Assembly: GCA_964569295.1 (NCBI GenBank)
Contig: CAZMVU010000246.1
Coordinates: 1-6,439, forward strand
Source: CAZMVU01 sp964569295
GTDB lineage: Bacteria; Hydrogenedentota; Hydrogenedentia; Hydrogenedentales; JAGMZX01
Length of the DNA: 6,439 bases
Direction of reading: 5' to 3'
Numbering within the stretch: the first letter of the stretch is position 1; each line of letters begins with the position of its first letter. Both the position numbers and the translations under genes were made by a program. This document shows positions 1 through 4,751 of this stretch, piece after piece. The notes below the pieces were generated by a model. That model saw only the letters and a list, made by a program, of their open reading frames with translations, did not search any database and was not told the origin of the DNA.

Positions 1-217
1 TTCAAGGACACCGCTGGCGACTGTGTACGGTTGCTCTCCCGCCTTGGACAAATGCGTGCATTCGAGCCCACGCGCGCAATAGCGGTGGCAAGCCCCCGCA
101 GTCCAAAGTGGCGCCAACACCATGGCTATCCCCATCGCACGACTGGTATTCGCTATCACAGGGCTGGCTGGTGGCGGTGAAGCCTACACCGGTCATGTAT
201 ACGTGAAGCGACGGGGC
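1..217. other. Region downstream of the kinase gene, no firm gene
   Basis: This stretch lies downstream of the kinase gene stop and runs to the window edge. No RNA gene, transposon end or convincing Rho-independent terminator was seen. One minus-strand frame is open from 183 to 1. It could start at ATG 123, which has a GGGG tract a few bases upstream, or at ATG 135, and gives about 41-45 residues starting MVLAPLWTAGACHRYC before running off the edge. Its third-position G+C is only moderate and I recognise no family. A different overlapping minus frame from 196 looks like random Cys/Arg-rich translation. I therefore leave the stretch unassigned. Confidence 0.4.
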
Positions 218-985
218 TTATCCAGGAGGTTCCGGTGGCGTTTCTGCGGGCGGACAGACGGGAACCGTCACGACAAAGCCTTCCGCCGGATCATAGGTAA
301 GAGAACCTTTGTTCCGGGCGAGAAGTTTGCGCGCGGTAGGCAGACCCAGGCCCAGGTGCGGCCCGTCCATGGTCGTGACAAACGGTTCGAATATGGACTC
401 CCGGATGGCCTCGGATGCCGTCGGACCCGAGTCCCGCACGGTAAGCCGCACCCTTTCCCCCTCCTGACAAGCGGCGATATGCACCACGGCACGCTCCACA
501 TCCGCGACATTCTGCAGGGCATTGAGAAAGAGGTAATGCAGCACCAGTTCGAGCTTTGTCGCGTCGCCTCTGATACTCGGCAAATCCGGCGCCAACGACC
601 GCTCGACCGAGACCCGCTGTTGCTTGATACTATAGACGTGCAACGTGACCACATGCTCGATGAGGTTGCCCACATCGACCAGACCTTCGGAGGACTTATC
701 ACGGCGCGCAATGCCCGTGAACACACTGAGCATATGCGCCGACCGCCGAACTCCCTCGATAATCTGGCCCAACATACGGCGCGATTCATCGGAGATGTTC
801 TCATCCAGGGCCACCAGTTCGCCATATGCCATGACCGCACCGAGAAAATTATTGATCTCGTGGGTGACGCCGTTTACACACCGCCCGATCTGTGCATAGC
901 GAAAAAGCTGAAGCAGGCGTTCCTCGAATTCGTCTGAGCCGGGCGGCACGGAAACCGCGCCGCGCTCACCATCCATTTTGTCCAT
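218..985 (-). CDS. Soluble sensor histidine kinase, HisKA + HATPase_c, orphan
   Basis: The predicted 255-residue cytoplasmic protein has the two-part core of a two-component histidine kinase. A dimerisation/phosphoacceptor helix (about residues 28-95) carries the H-box THEINNFLGAV with His42, similar to the HDFNNLL-type kinases. An ATPase domain (about 140-245) has an N-box around Asn155 (LHYLFLNALQNV), a G1 box DSGP at 185-188, an F-box FEPFVTT at 199-205 and a G2 box HLGLGL at 210-215. The second glycine of the usual DxGxG is replaced. There is no transmembrane segment, PAS/GAF sensor or receiver domain, so the signal probably comes from a partner protein. ATG 985 was chosen because a G-rich tract sits 6 nt upstream; ATG 1015 and GTG 1024 are in frame but lack a ribosome site. 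The gene lies 71 bp after icd on the same strand, suggesting co-transcription. No response regulator is visible. Kinase family is secure; partner and signal are unknown. Confidence 0.88.
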   Translation of the reverse strand: MDKMDGERGAVSVPPGSDEFEERLLQLFRYAQIGRCVNGVTHEINNFLGAVMAYGELVALDENISDESRRMLGQIIEGVRRSAHMLSVFTGIARRDKSSEGLVDVGNLIEHVVTLHVYSIKQQRVSVERSLAPDLPSIRGDATKLELVLHYLFLNALQNVADVERAVVHIAACQEGERVRLTVRDSGPTASEAIRESIFEPFVTTMDGPHLGLGLPTARKLLARNKGSLTYDPAEGFVVTVPVCPPAETPPEPPG

Positions 986-1027
986 TGTGGGCCCCCCATA
1001 CAGCCACACCCTCATACCATGCACGCA

Positions 1028-1041
1028 GCCGGTTCACCGGC
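1028..1041 (-). other. Small hairpin between icd and the kinase gene
   Basis: A perfect 5-bp inverted repeat GCCGG-N4-CCGGC sits in the 71 bp gap between the icd stop and the kinase start. Read on the minus strand, its loop is TGAA. No T-tract follows, so it is not a standard Rho-independent terminator. It could act as an mRNA-stabilising or processing structure that sets the relative expression of icd and the kinase gene. That role is inference. Confidence 0.35.
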
Positions 1042-1056
1042 CCGCGCCGCAACCCA

Positions 1057-2298
1057 TCATAGATTATCGATGACCGCCCGGCCAAACTCGCTGCACGTCA
1101 CTTTTGTGGCGCCCTCCATGAGCCGGGCAAAATCATAGGTAACTGTCTTCGAGGCGAACGTGCGGGTGAGTGCCTGATTGACCGCGTCGGCCGCCTCACA
1201 CCAACCGAGATAATCCAGCATCATCACGCCGGAAAGCAACACACTGCACGGGTTCACTTTGTCTTGGTTCGCGTATTTCGGGGCGGTGCCGTGGGTCGCC
1301 TCGAAAATGGCCGTGCCGGTTTCATAGTTGATGTTGGCGCCCGGAGCAATACCGATCCCCCCCACCTGCGCCGCGAGGGCATCGCTCGCGTAGTCCCCGT
1401 TCAGGTTCATGGTCGCCACCACATCAAACTCACGGGGACGCGTGAGTATCTGCTGCAAGAAGATATCCGCGATGGCATCCTTCACCAGAATCCGCCCCCC
1501 CGGATCGCCGCCGCAATCTTCCCAAGCCACCGCCACGTCCGCGAACTCCTCACGCACGACCTCGTAGCCCCACTTGCGGAAGGCGCCCTCAGTGTACTTC
1601 ATGATATTTCCTTTGTGCACAAAGGTCACGGACTTGCGGCCATGTTTGACCGCATAGTTGATGGCGGCACGCACGAGCCGCTTCGAACAGGTCCTGCTGA
1701 TTGGCTTGAGGCCAAGGCCGGAATCCGGCCGGATGTACCAGCCGAGTTCGCGCTCACAGAAGTCGATAAGCTTTTGCGCTTCCGGCGAGCCCTCGGACAA
1801 TTCAAGGCCTGCGTAGACGTCCTCCGTATTTTCGCGGAAGATGACCATGTCCACATTACCGGGGGTAATCACGGGGCTCGGCACCCCCTCGAAATGGCGC
1901 ACCGGGCGCACGCAGGCGAACAGGTCCAGTTTCTGGCGCAAGGAGACATTGAGGCTGCGGAAACCGCCGCCTATAGGCGTGGTAAGGGGCCCCTTGAGGG
2001 CCACGTGATAGTGGCGAATGGCGTCAAGGGTTTCCTCGGGCAGATAGTCGTTGTACAGCCCATTCGCCTTTTCGCCGGCGAACACCTCCATCCACGCTAT
2101 ACGGCGCTTATTGCCGTAGCAATGCCGCACCGCCGCATCGAACACCGGCTGCGACGCCCGCCAGATGTCCGGCCCGATGCCGTCGCCCTCGATAAAGCCG
2201 ATAATGGGCACATCCGGCGTTTTGACAGCCCCCTCCTCCATCGTAATCCGGTCGCCTTCGGGCACCTTGATGTGGCGAAAACTGGTAGCCATGGCCAT
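1057..2298 (-). CDS. icd: NADP-dependent isocitrate dehydrogenase
   Basis: This TCA-cycle enzyme oxidatively decarboxylates isocitrate to 2-oxoglutarate with NADPH formation, in the cytoplasm as a homodimer. The 413-residue length is close to the 416 of E. coli Icd and similarity runs end to end. The substrate loop RSLNVSLRQ includes Ser115, Asn117 and Arg121, equivalent to E. coli Ser113, Asn115 and Arg119; Arg131 and Arg155 are also present. Catalytic Tyr162 (ENTEDVYAG) and Lys229 (VHKGN) and metal ligands Asp302 and Asp306 (NLNGDYASD) are present. NADP specificity is indicated by Lys341-Tyr342 (HGTAPKY) plus Tyr388 and Arg392 (YDFARLM). ATG 2298 is preferred because AAAGGG lies 7 nt upstream; ATG 2292 is in frame but further from it. 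The gene follows serA by 36 bp and precedes a kinase gene. Ser115, the site modified by AceK in E. coli, is conserved, but no aceK is in the window. Confidence 0.97.
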   Translation of the reverse strand: MAMATSFRHIKVPEGDRITMEEGAVKTPDVPIIGFIEGDGIGPDIWRASQPVFDAAVRHCYGNKRRIAWMEVFAGEKANGLYNDYLPEETLDAIRHYHVALKGPLTTPIGGGFRSLNVSLRQKLDLFACVRPVRHFEGVPSPVITPGNVDMVIFRENTEDVYAGLELSEGSPEAQKLIDFCERELGWYIRPDSGLGLKPISRTCSKRLVRAAINYAVKHGRKSVTFVHKGNIMKYTEGAFRKWGYEVVREEFADVAVAWEDCGGDPGGRILVKDAIADIFLQQILTRPREFDVVATMNLNGDYASDALAAQVGGIGIAPGANINYETGTAIFEATHGTAPKYANQDKVNPCSVLLSGVMMLDYLGWCEAADAVNQALTRTFASKTVTYDFARLMEGATKVTCSEFGRAVIDNL

Positions 2299-2334
2299 AG
2301 CCTTTCCCTTTCATATGACGGCGGCGCCGCTGGG

Positions 2335-3912
2335 TTACGTCAGGTCTAATGCACGCACACCCAGGACATGGCGGATGTTGCGAATGGCATCAAGGGTTTC
2401 TGCGTCGACCTGCTGGTCCACATTGAGTACCGTAAGCGCCCGGCCACCGCGCTTGTCGCGGCCGAGCACCAGGTTGGCAATATTCACTCCCGCCTCGCCA
2501 ATAAGCGTGGTAATCCGGCCAATCATGAGCGGGACGTCTTCATTCTCGCACAGCACCATGACGCCTTCGAGTTTTGTGTCTATCCGCATACGGTCGATGC
2601 TCGTGATGATCGGATCCTCGGAGAAGAGGGTGCCATGTACCGAGTGCCCCCCCTCGCTCGTGGTAACAGAGACCCCGATCTCGAATGCGTAGTCGGTATC
2701 GCGCGCACTGCGCTTCTCGCTCGAATTGATGCCGCGCGCCTTCAACATGGACGGGGCGCTCACCATGTTCACGCTCTCGACCATCGGCGAGAGATACCCG
2801 GCGATTACCGCGGCCGTGAGCGGATACGTATCCGATATGCCCAGATCCCCCACATACTCGATGTCGATGGTGTCTGGCACGCCCTCTGTGTAGAGGCTCA
2901 GGAATTTGCCGAGTTGCTCGGCAAGTTCGAGCAACGGCTGCAATTGCTTGCGTGTTTCGCTGTCGAGGCTGGGCACGTTGACCGCGTTCACAATGGCGCC
3001 GGTCTCAAGGAAATCCACCACCTGCCGCGCCACATCCACTGCCACACTGAGCTGCGCCTCACCGGTCGAAGCGGCCAGGTGCGGGGTCATAATGACGTTG
3101 TCGAGGCCGATGAACGGGTTGTTCTCGAACGGTTCGGATGTGTATACGTCGAGCGCGGCCCCCCCAATGATTCCCTCTTTCAGCGCTTCGGCGAGGTCGG
3201 CTTCGTTCACGATGCCGCCGCGCGCACAATTGATGATACGGCAAGTGGGCTTCATGCGGCGCATGTGCTCCGCGCGAATCATGTTCGTCGTCTTGTCCGA
3301 CTTGGGCGCGTGTATCGATATGAAATCCGCCTGACCAAGCAGATCGTCGAAGCTGACCAGCTTGACCCCGAGCGCCTCGGCCTTGAGCTGGGTGAGGAGC
3401 GGGTCGAACGCGAGCACCTTCATCTCGAAGGCCTTGGCGCGCTTCACCACCTCGCCGCCGATGCGCCCCACACCGACAACCCCGAGCGTCTTCCCGCGCA
3501 ACTCCGAGCCCATGAACAGCTTACGGTCCCAGCGGCCGGCTTCCATGCTGGCGTGCGCCCGGGGAATATTGCGGCACAGCGACAAGAGCAACGCAAAAGC
3601 ATGCTCGCACGTCGAGATCGTATTGCCGCCAGGCGTGTTCATGACCACAACGCCCTTTTCCGTGGCCACCGCCTTGTCGATATTGTCCGTGCCTACGCCC
3701 GCGCGGCCGATAACTTTCAGCTGCGTGGCCTGTTCGAGCGCCTCGGCGGTCACTTTCGTGCCGCTGCGGACGACCATGGCCTCATAATCGCCGATGATGG
3801 CCGCAAGCTCGGGCGGCTTCTGCGCCGGCTTCACATCAACCTCATAACCGGCCTGTTTGAAAACATTCACTGCCTGCTCGCTGATACCGTCCAAAACCAG
3901 AATTCTTGGCAT
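2335..3912 (-). CDS. serA: D-3-phosphoglycerate dehydrogenase, type 1 (ASB + ACT)
   Basis: This enzyme catalyses the first step of the phosphorylated serine pathway: NAD-dependent oxidation of 3-phosphoglycerate to 3-phosphohydroxypyruvate. The 525-residue product matches the long type 1 form (M. tuberculosis SerA is about 528). The catalytic part has the Rossmann motif GVGRIG at 147-152, Asp170 for the adenine ribose, and the Arg231 (NCARGG), Glu260 (TSEPF) and His278 (TPHLAAS) catalytic set. An intervening ASB-type domain (about 315-445) and a C-terminal ACT domain (about 450-525) follow. The ACT domain keeps Asp459 and Asn477 at serine-contact positions, so feedback inhibition by serine is plausible, although the usual glycine after Pro461 is leucine. 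ATG 3912 is chosen because homology begins exactly there and AGGGGA lies 9 nt upstream. The frame stays open to 4341, but that extension looks like untranslated leader. It heads the likely serA-icd-kinase operon. Confidence 0.97.
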   Translation of the reverse strand: MPRILVLDGISEQAVNVFKQAGYEVDVKPAQKPPELAAIIGDYEAMVVRSGTKVTAEALEQATQLKVIGRAGVGTDNIDKAVATEKGVVVMNTPGGNTISTCEHAFALLLSLCRNIPRAHASMEAGRWDRKLFMGSELRGKTLGVVGVGRIGGEVVKRAKAFEMKVLAFDPLLTQLKAEALGVKLVSFDDLLGQADFISIHAPKSDKTTNMIRAEHMRRMKPTCRIINCARGGIVNEADLAEALKEGIIGGAALDVYTSEPFENNPFIGLDNVIMTPHLAASTGEAQLSVAVDVARQVVDFLETGAIVNAVNVPSLDSETRKQLQPLLELAEQLGKFLSLYTEGVPDTIDIEYVGDLGISDTYPLTAAVIAGYLSPMVESVNMVSAPSMLKARGINSSEKRSARDTDYAFEIGVSVTTSEGGHSVHGTLFSEDPIITSIDRMRIDTKLEGVMVLCENEDVPLMIGRITTLIGEAGVNIANLVLGRDKRGGRALTVLNVDQQVDAETLDAIRNIRHVLGVRALDLT

Positions 3913-3989
3913 AATCGCGATTCCCCTGGCAAGGACTATGCCCGGCCACGCCGAAAGGCGCAGACCAGAGCCCGGTCCTGCATTGTCAT

Positions 3990-4020
3990 GGCGCACCCGC
4001 CAACAGGCAGGCACACCCGC
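3990..4020 (-). repeat. Pair of near-identical 11-bp direct repeats in serA leader
   Basis: Read on the minus strand, GCGGGTGTGCC (4020-4010) is followed by GCGGGTGCGCC (4000-3990). They match at 10 of 11 positions and start 20 bp apart, about two helical turns. Such spacing fits a protein-binding site or a repeated RNA element in the serA leader about 80-110 bp before the start codon. Chance is also possible in G+C-rich DNA. Confidence 0.35.
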
Positions 4021-4045
4021 TCCCAAAGCTGCCGTGTCCGGACGC

Positions 4046-4079
4046 ATCACAGGATTCCCGTGTGCCCGGCACGTGTGAT
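4046..4079 (-). promoter_or_regulatory. Bulged hairpin in the serA leader
   Basis: Read as minus-strand RNA, ATCACA and CGTG (4079-4070) form a stem with CACG (4062-4059) and TGTGAT (4051-4046). The apical loop is 7 nt and a 7-nt bulge, GGAATCC, interrupts the 3' side. Ten base pairs are possible. It is one of several structures between the inferred serA transcription start and the gene. It resembles a regulatory leader element but fits no family I know, so function is unproven. Confidence 0.35.
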
Positions 4080-4098
4080 AAGACCTCTTATGCCCCGT

Positions 4099-4149
4099 AA
4101 GGCCGCACGCGGCGGCCTTCGGATGGGTGCCGCCCTTGTTCGCGGCGGC
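4099..4149 (-). promoter_or_regulatory. Alternative hairpins (attenuator-like) in serA leader
   Basis: The 10-mer GGCCGCCGCG occurs twice on the minus strand (4150-4141 and 4117-4108). Between them GGCGGC (4134-4129) can pair with GCCGCC of either copy. The second copy can instead form an 8-bp stem, AAGGCCGC with GCGGCCTT (4119-4112 with 4106-4099, loop of 5). The pairings are mutually exclusive, as in antitermination or translational-switch leaders. No U-tract follows the strong 8-bp stem, so intrinsic termination is not supported. The arrangement is seen in the sequence; the switching role is inferred. Confidence 0.3.
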
Positions 4150-4241
4150 CCTTAGCGAATGCACCTGTTCCATATAACCCAAGCGCAGCCCGAAACACCG
4201 CGAAGTCTGCCCGGCAAGAGCCGCTGGCGCAGCCATGGCCT

Positions 4242-4271
4242 GTGCACCAGCACGCGGTACGCGTCGTGCAC
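4242..4271 (-). other. Inverted repeat / hairpin in serA leader
   Basis: Palindromic GTGCAC occurs at both ends of this 30 bp segment, and an inner ACGCG-TAC-CGCGT stem (minus-strand reading) continues the pairing after a small internal loop. About 11 base pairs are possible. It could be an RNA hairpin in the serA leader or a DNA-binding palindrome. No terminator T-tract is present. Confidence 0.35.
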
Positions 4272-4441
4272 ATCTGTGCGCCCGTTTTCCGGCCGCAATT
4301 CGCGCGGATGGAAGCCTAGCGGCCCAGCAGGCCGCGCTCACCGCGCGTTACGCTCCCCTGCCGGCCGGGGGGCATTCCAAAACCCGGGCGGCGTACGCGA
4401 GGGGGCCCGCCACCTGGTAGGTGTGATCGGGTCGAGGGAGT

Positions 4442-4459
4442 GCAAAGCGTAGCAAAGCG
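4442..4459. repeat. Tandem GCAAAGCG direct repeat over serA -10 region
   Basis: GCAAAGCG occurs at 4442-4449 and again at 4452-4459, a 10 bp period equal to one DNA turn. The pair covers the -10 element and adjoining spacer of the inferred serA promoter, where a bound repressor would block RNA polymerase. The operator role is inference; the repeat is directly visible. Confidence 0.4.
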
Positions 4460-4475
4460 CGCACTTTCATGTCAA
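4446..4475 (-). promoter_or_regulatory. Sigma70-type promoter for serA operon
   Basis: On the minus strand a consensus -35 box TTGACA (4475-4470) is followed after 18 bp by TACGCT (4451-4446), which keeps the key T, A and final T of a -10 box. Transcription would start near 4438 and read towards serA, giving a leader of about 525 nt. Two copies of GCAAAGCG overlap the -10 and the spacer. This is the best minus-strand promoter I found in the gap; one nearer to serA cannot be excluded. Confidence 0.5.
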
Positions 4476-4541
4476 CCGGCAGCCCGGCTCGGATGCTATT
4501 TCGGCGAATGTTGCCAAGAATGCGTATTGCACGTACCCGCT

Positions 4542-4570
4542 TTGACGCACCGCGGTTCGCTGCGTATACT
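4542..4570 (+). promoter_or_regulatory. Sigma70-type promoter for the pilT-like gene
   Basis: TTGACG (4542-4547) and TATACT (4565-4570) are separated by exactly 17 bp. Each box matches the consensus at five of six positions, which stands out in this G+C-rich DNA. Initiation near 4577 would give a leader of about 175 nt before the ATG at 4752. The -35 box lies about 67 bp from that of the divergent serA promoter, so regulators bound between them could affect both genes. Confidence 0.65.
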
Positions 4571-4720
4571 GAGCATCAGGCATGAACGAGAAGAGGGTCC
4601 TGTCACGGCCTATCGCCCTTTGTGCGCAGCACGGCAGCCGCCTTCCAGGCCGGTGTTGGAATATGCGGCGGCTGACCGGTTTAACGTTCACAGGCGGGGC
4701 TGACAGACGGGGCAACGCAC

Positions 4721-4735
4721 GCCGGCGCTTCCGGC
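4721..4735 (+). other. Hairpin just upstream of the pilT-like ribosome site
   Basis: GCCGG-CGCTT-CCGGC forms a 5-bp stem with a 5-nt loop ending 4 nt before the GAGGG ribosome-binding site at 4740-4744. Its position suggests a possible effect on translation initiation or mRNA stability. It is short and could be incidental. Confidence 0.3.
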
Positions 4736-4751
4736 AAACGAGGGTGTGTGT

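Larger units (their letters stand above)
3913..4751. other. Divergent intergenic region: promoters and long serA leader
   Basis: This 839 bp stretch separates the divergent serA and pilT-like genes. I see no convincing protein gene: the open frames on both strands give low-complexity Arg/Cys/Ala-rich translations without recognisable domains. No tRNA, RNase P, SRP or tmRNA signature was found. It holds two back-to-back sigma70-type promoters (4446-4475 minus and 4542-4570 plus), with the serA side separated from its gene by about 525 nt. Several hairpins and short repeats lie between about 3949 and 4271. No known riboswitch consensus fitted: cobalamin, T-box and c-di-GMP-I were considered and none matched. 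Confidence 0.6.

Noticed and set aside
122..937. 271-codon plus-strand open frame opposite the histidine kinase
   Set aside because: The minus-strand frame carries H-, N-, G1, F- and G2 boxes, while this one has no domain features.
1264..2349. 361-codon plus-strand open frame opposite icd
   Set aside because: It lies wholly antisense to icd, whose catalytic residues are intact, and its translation shows no domain. Long antisense frames are expected in G+C-rich coding DNA.
4021..4080. Cobalamin riboswitch suggested by GGGAATCC and nearby G-rich segments
   Set aside because: The required GGTG/CCGG pairing, B12-box order and CCAGGAGAC-like segment are absent.
2368..4155. 595-codon plus-strand open frame opposite serA
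   Set aside because: It mirrors the serA codon pattern on the opposite strand, is rich in Arg/His and Ala, and has no recognisable motif. It is a shadow frame.
4242..4271. T-box-like GTACCGCG
   Set aside because: The rest of the conserved T-box, a specifier loop and a terminator are missing; the 8-mer is explained by a local inverted repeat.
3913..4341. In-frame 143-residue N-terminal extension of serA
   Set aside because: SerA homology starts at Met of ATG 3912, which has its own ribosome site. The upstream translation is Ala/Arg/Cys-rich and unlike any dehydrogenase extension.
4440..4703. 87-codon plus-strand open frame in the intergenic region
   Set aside because: It spans the inferred pilT-like promoter, has a Cys/Arg-rich translation without a domain, and has no good ribosome site.
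4577..4751. c-di-GMP (GEMM) riboswitch in the pilT-like leader
   Set aside because: It was considered because such switches often precede pilus genes, but the conserved CACGCACAGGGCAAACC-type core and the second-stem segments are not present.
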